Shown here piece after piece: positions 35,602-44,734 of a stretch of 64,000 bases of DNA. The notes under the pieces are model-generated. The model was given only the letters and a program-made list of their open reading frames with translations. It did no database searches and was not told where the DNA came from. The stretch comes from Chitinophagaceae bacterium. GTDB taxonomy: Bacteria; Bacteroidota; Bacteroidia; Chitinophagales; Chitinophagaceae. Where the stretch lies: NCBI GenBank assembly GCA_016720825.1, contig JADKJV010000001.1, positions 248,001 to 312,000 on the forward strand, given 5' to 3'. A program made the translations under genes and the position numbers. Position 1 is the first letter of the stretch; each line of letters opens with the position of its first letter.

Positions 35602-38376
35602 TTAAAGGGAATAATTAAATGACAGGTTTATACCAGTACCCGACTGCCTGGTGAAACGGTAAGCATCCACACTTTTCTGGAATGTTTTCTGGCTGTTGGC
35701 ATTCTGGTAGAAATATTGTTTTGAATTCAGCAGGTCTGAAACAGTTAAACGCAGTTCTGCTTTATTATGGGCGAGTTTCTTGGCGAACTGGAAATCCACC
35801 AGTGAACGGGGCGCTTCATAAATATCAGGCGCACCGGCTACCACATCACCCACGAGGTAAATACGCTGGCCAATCTGGTTAAAAAGCAAGGTGGCGTTGA
35901 TACCATATTTTTCTGCGTCATACAGCAGTCCTGCATTGATCACATAAGGCGATTGCCCCTGCAGGGTACGATCAACCCCGAGTGCCCGGTCTTTTACACT
36001 GCTGTAGATAGCAGAACCATTCGCCTGGAAGGTGAAGTTTTTCAACGCAGGGCTGAAGTCCAGTTTTTTGCGGATCTCCAGTTCAAGCCCTACCGTTGTG
36101 GCCTTTTTGGCATTCTGGTAAGTAAATGTGCTGCCACCGCCTACACCATTGAACAATTGTTCAATCGCGTTATTGAAATTCTTATAAAATAAACCCGCAG
36201 TAAACACCTCACCGGCACGGGGATATATCTCGTAACGTAAATCTGTATTTGTTACGCGCGTTCTTTTCAGCAATGGATTTCCCTGTACAGAAGCGTTCAG
36301 TTCAAAATCATACAGGTTCAGGAATGAAAGCTCACGAAGCTCAGGACGAATCACGGTTTGTGAACCTGATAAACGCAGGTTAGTGCGTGTATTCAGTTTC
36401 AGTGTAGCGTTCACGCCGGGCAGGATGTCTGTTACTTCTGTATGTGTATGGCGGGGATCCCAGGCCTTTACACTGCCCACCAGCTGGTCATAATTTTCCA
36501 CGCGTACACCCCATACCACACGGAAATTCGGTGTGAACTGGTTATCCATCTGTATAAAGCCTGCATTTAATATTGTATTGGCGAGATAACGGAATGTATT
36601 TCCCTTGATCGCATCAAAAGCAATTTTGTTATCAGTACCATTTCCAAAACTGGAAGCAGCAAAAACCTGGTCAGCCGGAAGCAGGCGAAGCGCTGCATTA
36701 TCAACCGGCAGGTAATTGGCAAATAACTGCGCATCATACAGCCTGTCTTTCACCTGGAACATATACCCGGCCTTCAGACTCTGCTGTTGCTTCATCCATT
36801 TAAATGAATAATTGACATCGCCGCCGCCGGTATAAATGTAATCGCTGAGCGACTGGTAAATACGGCTGCCGCTTTGCTGCGACAGTGAATTGGACACGAG
36901 TAAACGATATGGATCACTGGTTCCTGCATTCTTTGCATACAATATCCTGCGCTGGTCAGGTGTATATCCATCCAGGATACTGAAAGCACCGTACCATTTC
37001 AGCTTCAGTGATTTTGCAAGCTGGTCTTCTCCATTGATCTGGGAGGTAAAGAATGTATTCTGCTTAAAAGTAAATTCAGATCCTGTTAAATCTTCACCAC
37101 GGGAATTATCTGTACCGGCCCTTTTCGTAACGCCATCTGTTGAATTAATATTGATGATCGACTTCAGCGTTACTTTATGCAGCGGACTCAGCCTGATCGA
37201 AAAACTCGCCAGTGCACCGGCATTGATGTCTTCTAAATATTTTTCATCATCATAAGAAGAAATCACACTGATGACATTAGTCTGGTCATCCACCACATTG
37301 GCGCGGTTCAGTAATTTCAGGTGACGGAATCCGCGATTGTACTGGATGGCGATATTACCACCAGCCTGCTTCCCGAATAACGTAGTGGCAAAACCTGCAT
37401 TCGCCTGGAATGAAAGATTCGGCGACGCATTGCCTGAACCAGGAGCCCAGCTGTTACGGAGTTGCTTGCCAATGGCCGTTTTATCAGCAGGTGTCAGCAA
37501 ATCAAATTCAGCTTTGCGGGTATATGTTTCGGGTAAAGCCCTTGTACCATCATCGGTTCCCAGCCAGTCGAGTTTACCACCCTGGTTGTCCTTATAAAAA
37601 GTTTTGCCTGTTGTTTGTGTATTAAACCCGGAACCAATCTGCACATTGAAAAACCCTTTTGCAGGGATATCTTTTGTATTCACCTGGATCAGGCCACCAG
37701 CCCACTCCCCCGGATACTCCGGAACAAAAGCTTTATTGATAACGATATTATCAATCATGGAAGCCGGAATCAGGTCGAAAGAGAATGTTTTGCGGTCAGG
37801 CTCCGTGCTGGTGAGCAGAATACCATTCAGCATAGCCTGGTTATAACGGTCAGCCAAACCACGAACAATAATAAACTTCCCGTCCTGTATACTGGCACCG
37901 GGAGTACGTTTCAGCACCTCACCGGTATTTTTATCAGGAGACCGGCGAATGGTTTCTGCTGAAATCACAGAAGCCACTGTGTTGGTATTTTTCTGGAAAG
38001 CAATGACTGAATTCACCGTTTCTTTCCGCGCACTGTTTGACTTCGCCGTTACAACCACATTCCCTTCAGTCTTTGTTTTTATAACGAGTGTTATATTCAG
38101 TTCGTTCACCTGTCCGGCCAACACTTCAATTTCATTGACAGATTTGGGTTCATAACCCACTGCAGAAAATTCAATTTCATATTTTTTGCCGGGAGCCAGG
38201 CTGAGACTGAAGCGGCCTTCAATATCCGTCATGGCACCACCATCACCTGTAACTTTTACCGTTACACCTGCCAGGGGTTCATTTTTTTCGTTCAGCACTT
38301 TACCAACCAGTTTCAGGTTTTGTGCTGAAGCCATAAAAGTCAACAGGGAAAAAACAGTTAAAAACACCAAACGCAT
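35602..38376 (-). CDS. TonB-dependent receptor partnered with a beta-helix lipoprotein
   Basis: The protein has 924 residues from the ATG at 38376, which gives the signal peptide MRLVFLTVFSLLTFMASAQ (a longer frame adds MVSR). A CarboxypepD_reg-like domain (about 20-105, LVGKVLNEKNEPLAGVTV), a plug (SVISAETIRRSPDKNTGEVL, FIIVRGLADRYNQAMLNG) and a barrel ending in GINLSFNYSL follow. The gene heads a two-gene operon with the lipoprotein at 34117. Upstream lies a phosphate-selective porin on the same strand, and beyond that, divergent, DUF47 and a PiT phosphate transporter. A phosphorus-containing substrate is plausible but unproven. Confidence 0.93.
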   Translation of the reverse strand: MRLVFLTVFSLLTFMASAQNLKLVGKVLNEKNEPLAGVTVKVTGDGGAMTDIEGRFSLSLAPGKKYEIEFSAVGYEPKSVNEIEVLAGQVNELNITLVIKTKTEGNVVVTAKSNSARKETVNSVIAFQKNTNTVASVISAETIRRSPDKNTGEVLKRTPGASIQDGKFIIVRGLADRYNQAMLNGILLTSTEPDRKTFSFDLIPASMIDNIVINKAFVPEYPGEWAGGLIQVNTKDIPAKGFFNVQIGSGFNTQTTGKTFYKDNQGGKLDWLGTDDGTRALPETYTRKAEFDLLTPADKTAIGKQLRNSWAPGSGNASPNLSFQANAGFATTLFGKQAGGNIAIQYNRGFRHLKLLNRANVVDDQTNVISVISSYDDEKYLEDINAGALASFSIRLSPLHKVTLKSIININSTDGVTKRAGTDNSRGEDLTGSEFTFKQNTFFTSQINGEDQLAKSLKLKWYGAFSILDGYTPDQRRILYAKNAGTSDPYRLLVSNSLSQQSGSRIYQSLSDYIYTGGGDVNYSFKWMKQQQSLKAGYMFQVKDRLYDAQLFANYLPVDNAALRLLPADQVFAASSFGNGTDNKIAFDAIKGNTFRYLANTILNAGFIQMDNQFTPNFRVVWGVRVENYDQLVGSVKAWDPRHTHTEVTDILPGVNATLKLNTRTNLRLSGSQTVIRPELRELSFLNLYDFELNASVQGNPLLKRTRVTNTDLRYEIYPRAGEVFTAGLFYKNFNNAIEQLFNGVGGGSTFTYQNAKKATTVGLELEIRKKLDFSPALKNFTFQANGSAIYSSVKDRALGVDRTLQGQSPYVINAGLLYDAEKYGINATLLFNQIGQRIYLVGDVVAGAPDIYEAPRSLVDFQFAKKLAHNKAELRLTVSDLLNSKQYFYQNANSQKTFQKSVDAYRFTRQSGTGINLSFNYSL

Positions 38377-38505
38377 CCGGGAAACCATAGCCGTTATATT
38401 TGGCGCAAAACTGCCTTTAAGGCATTACCGGCATGTTACGGGCATGTTAAGGAAAAGTCAACTGCATGTTACCGGAATATTATGTGACTTGTAATTGTCT
38501 GGTTA

Positions 38506-39834
38506 TCAGAATCTGAACTGCAATCTGGCGGTAAACAAATTGTCTTTTTGATCATTCGTTGCGCCAGTTATTAATGTGTTTTCATTGCTCACCAGGTCGT
38601 AATAAAGTATCAGTTTAGTCTGGGAGTTCATGTAATAGGTATATCCAAAACCGAATGTGGAATAGCTGATATCAGATGCATTGAGATTGGTACCTGCTTT
38701 GCCAATCTGGGTTCCTTTTACACGGATATTGGGATCATACCAGTCGTATTTCAGGATCAGCTGGTGACGGGTGCTGCCGATATGCTGGAGGATATAAAAG
38801 AATCCGCCGTTAAAATGCCTGACATACGTAGGCAAAGGTGTGCCGTTTGAATTGGGCAGGCTCCCGGGATTCGTTGTTGAATTGGCCGTACCTGGCTGCG
38901 TACCGAACCAATGTTCCGCACGTAATTCCGTTTCCCCTTTCCGGTGCTTAAACCGGATCTGGAAATCACTTCCATAATAATGCCGGGGTGATGATTTTCC
39001 CAGATTGGCCGCGGCAGAGTCAACAATAAAAACCTGTTCACCTCCCGAAGAAACGCCACTGCTGTAAACATATTTAGTTCCGTTTTTCCAGCCACCAAGT
39101 AACAAAGACAATCCCACACTGAGTTCTGCCTTTCCGATTGAGTATGGTTTAACTGAAAAACGGGTAATAAAATCTTTATGGCTGTCGAAATCCGTAGTAC
39201 CTGAAGCGCCTTGTCCGTTGAAAAAACCTGCATCCAGTTTAAGGTGAAAATATTTGTTGTTCTTATCCTGTGGCTCAAAAGAAACCATGGCGCCTAAATC
39301 CCTTTCCCCGGGCATCAGTATCTGCGACATCCTTCCTCTTTCCGGTGATTCCCGGTAAGAGGAGCCGAGATTTACCTCAAACCCAAACGGCCGGGCAAAG
39401 AATCCGGTGGTCAGTGATAAATTATTATTCTTTGTTTCAAAAATCCGGATGAACATATCCCTTACGATCACCCCTCTTTCGGTGGCATCCACCTGGAAGG
39501 TGAATAAACCCTGCGGGAAATGATGAGCAGATTGCAGCAGGTAATCCACTTTCAGCCTGGCCCTTCTGAGCATGAACCTGCTTTTGGAGAAAGCGGAGAA
39601 ATTCCCGCCTCCGTATGTGGAAGCCCCGTCTGCAGAAACTATCTGGAACTGGGGCTGCATGTATCCTGTAATCCGGATATTCTCGAATTTTTTAAGGAAC
39701 GGCCTGACGGTATCCTTAATAAATGCTGTGTCAATATCTGCCAGATAGCGCTGGGCGCCTGCATGTGAGGCCAGAAAAAGCAGAAAAAAAAGGCTGAAAG
39801 CCTTCCGGAAGATGGTTTGTTTGAAAAATCCCAT
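38506..39834 (-). CDS. Phosphate-selective porin O/P family protein
   Basis: An outer-membrane beta-barrel of 442 residues. The signal sequence ends near SHAGAQ (residue 27). A short linker with FENIRITGYMQPQFQIV precedes the barrel, whose strands include SRFMLRRARLKVDYLLQ and end in LFTARLQFRF with a terminal Phe, as in barrel proteins. The family includes OprP/OprO, anion channels for phosphate and polyphosphate. It lies between the TonB operon and the divergent DUF47-PiT genes, which supports a phosphate role. Selectivity residues cannot be assigned by eye. Confidence 0.85.
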   Translation of the reverse strand: MGFFKQTIFRKAFSLFFLLFLASHAGAQRYLADIDTAFIKDTVRPFLKKFENIRITGYMQPQFQIVSADGASTYGGGNFSAFSKSRFMLRRARLKVDYLLQSAHHFPQGLFTFQVDATERGVIVRDMFIRIFETKNNNLSLTTGFFARPFGFEVNLGSSYRESPERGRMSQILMPGERDLGAMVSFEPQDKNNKYFHLKLDAGFFNGQGASGTTDFDSHKDFITRFSVKPYSIGKAELSVGLSLLLGGWKNGTKYVYSSGVSSGGEQVFIVDSAAANLGKSSPRHYYGSDFQIRFKHRKGETELRAEHWFGTQPGTANSTTNPGSLPNSNGTPLPTYVRHFNGGFFYILQHIGSTRHQLILKYDWYDPNIRVKGTQIGKAGTNLNASDISYSTFGFGYTYYMNSQTKLILYYDLVSNENTLITGATNDQKDNLFTARLQFRF

Positions 39835-40005
39835 TATTTTCAGGAAATATTGCGCAATATAGTATTTAGGTTATTGAAATGTGACCGCAAGTTTATTTCT
39901 ATATTAATAAATCATTAATTCTCCTCCTCCGGAAAGCCACCACCCGTTAACCCGGTATTTTCGCTAACCTTCCGTTGGCTGAACAACGGATCTAAAACAC
40001 AGCAT

Positions 40006-40653
40006 ATGGGACTTAATTCATTTCTCAAGATTTTCATGCCTAAAAACAGGGTATTTTATGAGCTTTTTGAAAAAGTAGCTGATAACGTATCCAAGATGGG
40101 TACTATTTTAAAATCTGTAGTGGCAGAATCCGATTTTGATAAAAGAGCCACACTGATTGCACAACTGGAAGACCTGGAGCATGCCAACGACGAATTAACC
40201 CATAACATCTTTACGGAACTTGGCCGGAATTTCATCACTCCTTTCGACAGGGAGGATATCCACTACCTGGCCACTTCACTGGATGATATTGCCGATTATA
40301 TTTATGCAGCCGGTAAAAAAATCAATTTCTACCGTGTAAACCCGAATGATATCGGGATGCAGAAATTCGCGGAGCTTATTGAGCAGGGCGGACAGCAGAT
40401 CAGAATTGCAGTACTTGAACTGAGGGATATGAAAAACCTCAGGACTATGACAGAATCCCTGGTTAAAATAAACAGTATTGAAAACCAGGCTGACGATATT
40501 TTCGATTTCAGCATCGAAAGACTGTTTGCAACTGAAGAAGATGCCAAAGAGGTTATTAAGAAAAGGGAAATCTACCAGGTGATGGAGATTGTAACAGACA
40601 AATGCGAGGATGCAAGTAATGTGATTGAATCCATTATCATCAAGTACGCATAA
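40006..40653 (+). CDS. DUF47 / PhoU-like phosphate transport regulator
   Basis: A cytosolic all-helical protein of 215 residues in the TIGR00153/DUF47 family, related to PhoU. The N-terminus FLKIFMPKNRVFYELFEKVADNV and the later ENQADDIFDFSIERLF are typical. The PhoU-like acidic metal-binding pattern is seen in EDLEHANDELTHNIF and TSLDDIADYIY. These proteins are almost always encoded next to PiT phosphate transporters, and their loss or presence affects Pi transport in the organisms studied. Here the PiT gene follows after 22 bp. Confidence 0.94.
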   Translation: MGLNSFLKIFMPKNRVFYELFEKVADNVSKMGTILKSVVAESDFDKRATLIAQLEDLEHANDELTHNIFTELGRNFITPFDREDIHYLATSLDDIADYIYAAGKKINFYRVNPNDIGMQKFAELIEQGGQQIRIAVLELRDMKNLRTMTESLVKINSIENQADDIFDFSIERLFATEEDAKEVIKKREIYQVMEIVTDKCEDASNVIESIIIKYA

Positions 40654-40675
40654 CCCTTACCAACCGACTGTTTTT

Positions 40676-41893
40676 ATGACAACCTACCTGATTATCATCA
40701 TAGCGCTCGCCCTGATATTTGACTATATCAACGGCTTTCATGATGCAGCAAACTCCATCGCCACGGTGGTTTCCACCAAAGTGCTGACTCCCGTGCAGGC
40801 TGTAATCTGGGCTGCCGTATTCAACTTCGTAGCCTTTTTTATTTTCAAGGATCACGGAGTTGCTAATACTGTTGCCAAAACAGTTAAGATTGATTTCATC
40901 ACGATGGAAGTGATCTTTTCCGGATTACTCGCTGCCATTATCTGGAATCTGTTCACCTGGTGGTCAGGTATACCTTCTTCTTCTTCTCACACATTGATCG
41001 GTGGATTTGCCGGTGCGGCCATTGCACATGCCGGCGGGTTCAATGCAATTAATATGGCATCGGATCCTAACATCCTTAAAACGGCTGCATTCATTTTCTT
41101 TGCACCGTTGATCGGTATGATCATGGCTCTCATATTTTCCCTTTGGTTCATCAACTCTTTCCGAAAGGGAATCGGGCCAAAACTCATATCGGTGGGTGTA
41201 CTGATTCTGGTCGCGCTTTTCCTTTACAAAAACCTGGAGTTTAACAGGGAAGTCCTGGCTAAAAAAACGCATTACGATAATTATATCACCCAGGTTATTT
41301 TTTACGGAAAGAACTTTAAATGGATACTCCTGGCCTTTATCATGACGATCATGGCCGTATTCTCACTATACCTCAGTTCACTCAATGCCCACAGGGCCAA
41401 CAAATGGTTTAAACGTTTACAGCTGGTTTCATCTGCCGCCTTCAGTATCGGTCACGGTGGTAACGATGCCCAGAAAGTAATGGGTATTATCATGGTGGCC
41501 CTGATTGCCAGCGATCCTACCAAATACAGTTTGGACCACATGGTTTGGTGGGTACCCATTGCCTGTTATTCTGCCATTGCGATAGGTACCATGAGCGGCG
41601 GCTGGAAGATTGTAAAAACCATGGGAACCCGGATCACCAAAGTAACCCCGTTTGAAGGGGTGGCAGCGGAAACAGCCGGTGCGGTTACCTTATTCCTTAC
41701 CGAATCAATGAAAATCCCTGTGAGTACCACCCATACCATTACGGGTGCTATCATGGGAGTAGGCGCCACCAAGCGTTTATCTGCGGTAAGATGGGGTGTG
41801 ACCTTCAACCTCCTCTGGGCCTGGATTCTGACTATTCCGGTGAGCGGTGTACTCGCTGCTATTGTGTACTTTATCGTTCATGCGATCAGCTGA
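40676..41893 (+). CDS. PiT-family inorganic phosphate transporter
   Basis: An inner-membrane, cation-coupled low-affinity phosphate transporter of 405 residues. The ATG at 40676 gives the normal start MTTYLIIIIALALIFDYINGFHDAANSIA; a longer frame from 40625 overlaps the upstream gene and is rejected. The two family signatures are GFHDAANSIATVVST near the N-terminus and GHGGNDAQKVMGI in the second half. About ten membrane helices are visible. It forms an operon with the DUF47 gene. Confidence 0.95.
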   Translation: MTTYLIIIIALALIFDYINGFHDAANSIATVVSTKVLTPVQAVIWAAVFNFVAFFIFKDHGVANTVAKTVKIDFITMEVIFSGLLAAIIWNLFTWWSGIPSSSSHTLIGGFAGAAIAHAGGFNAINMASDPNILKTAAFIFFAPLIGMIMALIFSLWFINSFRKGIGPKLISVGVLILVALFLYKNLEFNREVLAKKTHYDNYITQVIFYGKNFKWILLAFIMTIMAVFSLYLSSLNAHRANKWFKRLQLVSSAAFSIGHGGNDAQKVMGIIMVALIASDPTKYSLDHMVWWVPIACYSAIAIGTMSGGWKIVKTMGTRITKVTPFEGVAAETAGAVTLFLTESMKIPVSTTHTITGAIMGVGATKRLSAVRWGVTFNLLWAWILTIPVSGVLAAIVYFIVHAIS

Positions 41894-41941
41894 GTTTAAT
41901 CATGAGAATCCCGTAAAAATTGCTCAATTTTGCCATCAATT

Positions 41942-42997
41942 ATGGCAAAAATCCTCGTTACAGGCGGTTGCGGTTATATCGGTTCACATACGATTGTGGA
42001 TCTCGTAACCAACGGCTATTCCGTGATTTCCGTGGATAATAATTCACGCTCCAACCCCAATATCCTGAAAGGGGTTGAACAAATCACCGGCAAAAAAATC
42101 AAGAACTACAAGGTTGATCTCTGTAATTTTGATGACACCCATGCCATCTTCCAGGAAAATGAAGATATCACCGGCGTGATCCATTTTGCAGCCTACAAAG
42201 CAGTTGGCGAATCAGTTGAAAAACCGCTGATGTATTACGAAAACAACCTGTTCTCTCTCATCAATATCCTGCGCTGTATCCAGGAATTCAAAATCCCTGA
42301 TTTTGTTTTCTCTTCTTCCTGTGCCGTTTACGGCAACCCGGAAGAAGTACCCGTTACAGAGAATACTGTGCTGCAAAAAGCAGAATCACCTTACGGCAAT
42401 ACCAAACAAATGGGTGAAGATATAGTGACTGCTTTTGCCAAAAACAGTTTTGCCAAAAGCATCCTGCTTCGCTATTTCAATCCGGCCGGCGCCCACCCTT
42501 CTATTATCATCGGCGAAATGCCTTTAGGCCGCCCGCAGAACCTGGTGCCCGCTATCACGCAAACCGCTATCGGCCGCCTGCCCAAAATGATGGTGCATGG
42601 TTATGATTATCCCACCCGCGACGGATCATGCGTTCGGGACTATATCCATATCTGCGACCTCGCACATGCACATACACTGGCTATACAATACCTGGAAGAA
42701 AGAAAAAATACAGAGGCAGTCGAAGTGTTTAATTTAGGTACCGGTAACGGCGTAACCGTACTCGAAGTGATCCAGGCTTTTGAAAAAGTAAGCGGCGAGA
42801 AACTGAATTACGAAAAAGGACCACGCCGTCCCGGAGATGTAGTATCTGTGTATGCCAATAACGACCTGGCTGTTCAGAAACTGGGATGGAAAACAGAATA
42901 TACTATTGAAGACATCATGGATACTGCCTGGAAATGGGAAAAAATGCTCAAAGCGGATGAAACTGTATTTGGAACAATACCCGGGGAACTGAACTGA
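41942..42997 (+). CDS. galE: UDP-glucose 4-epimerase
   Basis: A cytosolic short-chain dehydrogenase-type enzyme that interconverts UDP-glucose and UDP-galactose. From the ATG at 41942 (an upstream in-frame start at 41930 is not needed) the protein has 351 residues. It has the NAD-binding loop TGGCGYIGSH (7-16), the catalytic Ser/Tyr/Lys set in SSSCAVYG and YGNTK, and LRYFNPAGAHPS with the substrate-binding Asn. The C-terminal RRPGDVVSVYAN is conserved. A short leader with CAATTTTG is a one-mismatch -7 candidate. Confidence 0.94.
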   Translation: MAKILVTGGCGYIGSHTIVDLVTNGYSVISVDNNSRSNPNILKGVEQITGKKIKNYKVDLCNFDDTHAIFQENEDITGVIHFAAYKAVGESVEKPLMYYENNLFSLINILRCIQEFKIPDFVFSSSCAVYGNPEEVPVTENTVLQKAESPYGNTKQMGEDIVTAFAKNSFAKSILLRYFNPAGAHPSIIIGEMPLGRPQNLVPAITQTAIGRLPKMMVHGYDYPTRDGSCVRDYIHICDLAHAHTLAIQYLEERKNTEAVEVFNLGTGNGVTVLEVIQAFEKVSGEKLNYEKGPRRPGDVVSVYANNDLAVQKLGWKTEYTIEDIMDTAWKWEKMLKADETVFGTIPGELN

Positions 42998-43017
42998 TTT
43001 CCCGGTCTTTTTCATGA

Positions 43018-43047
43018 TTGCTTATTGCATCCCTCCCCTTACTTTTG
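43018..43047 (+). promoter_or_regulatory. Bacteroidota-type promoter of the transketolase-half gene
   Basis: TTG (43018-43020), a 19-bp spacer and TACTTTTG (43040-43047) match the -33/-7 consensus exactly. The predicted leader is about 12 bases. Confidence 0.72.
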
Positions 43048-43065
43048 CCCCATTAATTCAACTGC

Positions 43066-44028
43066 ATGCTGAAAGACATTCAATCAACCGGAAATAAAGA
43101 CACCCGCAGTGGTTTTGGAGATGGAATCGTGGAAGCCGCCCGGAAAAACCCAAATGTGGTTGCACTGACGGCTGACCTCGCCGGCTCGCTTAAACTGAAC
43201 CAATTCATGAAGGAATTCCCCGACCGCTTTATACAGTGCGGAATCGCGGAAGCCAATATGATCGGCATTGGTGCGGGTCTGACAATCGGCGGTAAAATTC
43301 CATATACCACAACATTCGCCAACTTCTCTACCGGTCGTGTTTATGACCAGATCCGCCAGTCTGTTGCATACAGCGGGAAAAATGTAAAGATCTGCGCTTC
43401 ACATGCCGGTCTTACTCTGGGTGAAGACGGTGCCACCCACCAGATTCTCGAAGATATCGGACTGATGAAAATGCTTCCGGGCATGACTGTAATCGTTCCC
43501 TGTGATTATAACCAAACGAAAGCAGCCACCCAGGCTATTGCAGAATACCAGGGACCGGTTTACCTCCGTTTCGGCCGTCCATCCTGGCCCATCTTTACCA
43601 AAGAATCAGATTTCGTGATTGGAAAGGCCCAGTATTTTTCTGAAGGAACAGATGTGAGCATTTTTGCCTGTGGCCACCTGGTTTGGAATGCTATCCAGGC
43701 CGGTGCTATCCTGCAGGAAAAAGGGATCAGCGTGGAAGTAATCAATATCCATACGATCAAACCGCTGGATGAAGCCTCCGTTATCGAATCCATCAGCAAA
43801 ACCAAATGCGCTGTTACTGCAGAAGAACATAATGTAATCGGCGGATTAGGTGATGCCATTGCACAGGTTGCAGCAAAACATTGTCCCGTTCCCATCGAAT
43901 ATGTAGGCACAAAAGACACATTTGGAGAAAGCGGTACACCTAACCAGTTACTGAAGAAATACGGACTGGATGTACCCGATATCGTTGCAGCCGCCGAAAA
44001 AGTGATGCAGCGCAAAAAGAACGGATAA
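43066..44028 (+). CDS. Transketolase, C-terminal subunit
   Basis: The protein has 320 residues and corresponds to the pyrimidine-binding and C-terminal domains of transketolase. Conserved parts are RFIQCGIAEANMIGIGAGL (with the Glu that activates thiamine diphosphate), SHAGLTLGEDGATHQ, YLRFGRP and TAEEHNVIGGLG. In split transketolases a separate N-terminal subunit carrying the diphosphate-binding GDG motif is required. That gene usually sits immediately upstream, but here the upstream gene is galE. The partner must be encoded elsewhere. The gene has its own promoter and terminator. It belongs to the pentose phosphate pathway or a related two-carbon transfer. Confidence 0.9.
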   Translation: MLKDIQSTGNKDTRSGFGDGIVEAARKNPNVVALTADLAGSLKLNQFMKEFPDRFIQCGIAEANMIGIGAGLTIGGKIPYTTTFANFSTGRVYDQIRQSVAYSGKNVKICASHAGLTLGEDGATHQILEDIGLMKMLPGMTVIVPCDYNQTKAATQAIAEYQGPVYLRFGRPSWPIFTKESDFVIGKAQYFSEGTDVSIFACGHLVWNAIQAGAILQEKGISVEVINIHTIKPLDEASVIESISKTKCAVTAEEHNVIGGLGDAIAQVAAKHCPVPIEYVGTKDTFGESGTPNQLLKKYGLDVPDIVAAAEKVMQRKKNG

Positions 44029-44050
44029 ATACTAATTTCAGGATATTATG

Positions 44051-44084
44051 GGCAGACCCTTTCAAATATGGGTCTGCTTTTTTA
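44051..44084 (+). terminator. Intrinsic terminator after the transketolase-half gene
   Basis: GCAGACCC (44052-44059) pairs perfectly with GGGTCTGC (44070-44077) and is followed by a T-rich tract. Confidence 0.88.
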
Positions 44085-44143
44085 TTTTTAGGATTAAACA
44101 ATATGACTTTCCAATATTCTAACCCAGTCAAAGCCCGACATCA

Positions 44144-44698
44144 ATGTCCCTGACCACTGCCAGCGATAGTGAACTTTTGCTGCAATTCCGTAACCCTGTT
44201 ACGAAAGAAAAAGCATACACCAGCCTCATCCGTAAATACCAGGAGAAACTCTACTGGCATATCCGGAGGATGGTTGTGGAGCACGATGATGCCAACGACG
44301 TTTTGCAAAATGTGCTGATCCGGGTATGGAACGGATTGGAGAACTTCCGGGAAGACAGCCAGTTATACACCTGGCTTTACCGGATTGCCACCAATGAATG
44401 CCTGACTTACCTGGAGCAGCAGAAAAAAAGGAGTTCCGTGAGCCTGAGCGACGTTGAAAGCGGGTTGAGTAACCAGATCCGGGCCGACAAACACTTTGAT
44501 GCCAGCAAGATTGAGTGGAAGCTCCAGTTAGCCATCCAGCAATTGCCTGAAAAACAAAGAGTTGTGTTCAGTCTCCGGTACTATGAGGAAATGCCTTACG
44601 AGCAGATGAGTAAAGTGCTGGAAACCAGTGAAGGAGCTTTGAAAGCCAGTTATCACCACGCAGTGAAAAAAGTTGAGGATTACATGTTGAATCATTAA
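44144..44698 (+). CDS. ECF-type RNA polymerase sigma factor
   Basis: The protein has 184 residues. Region 2 covers about 20-90 (DANDVLQNVLIRVWNGLENF, TWLYRIATNECL) and region 4 about 120-175 (LPEKQRVVFSLRYYEEMPYEQMSKVL, GALKASYHHAVKKVEDY). It lacks region 3, as extracytoplasmic-function sigma factors do. It is followed after 36 bp by an anti-sigma-like membrane protein and then a small exported protein, a common stress or envelope-response arrangement in Bacteroidota. The target genes are unknown. Confidence 0.94.
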   Translation: MSLTTASDSELLLQFRNPVTKEKAYTSLIRKYQEKLYWHIRRMVVEHDDANDVLQNVLIRVWNGLENFREDSQLYTWLYRIATNECLTYLEQQKKRSSVSLSDVESGLSNQIRADKHFDASKIEWKLQLAIQQLPEKQRVVFSLRYYEEMPYEQMSKVLETSEGALKASYHHAVKKVEDYMLNH

Positions 44699-44734
44699 AC
44701 TTTGTGAGCAGAAAATCGTCACATACTTGGTAAA

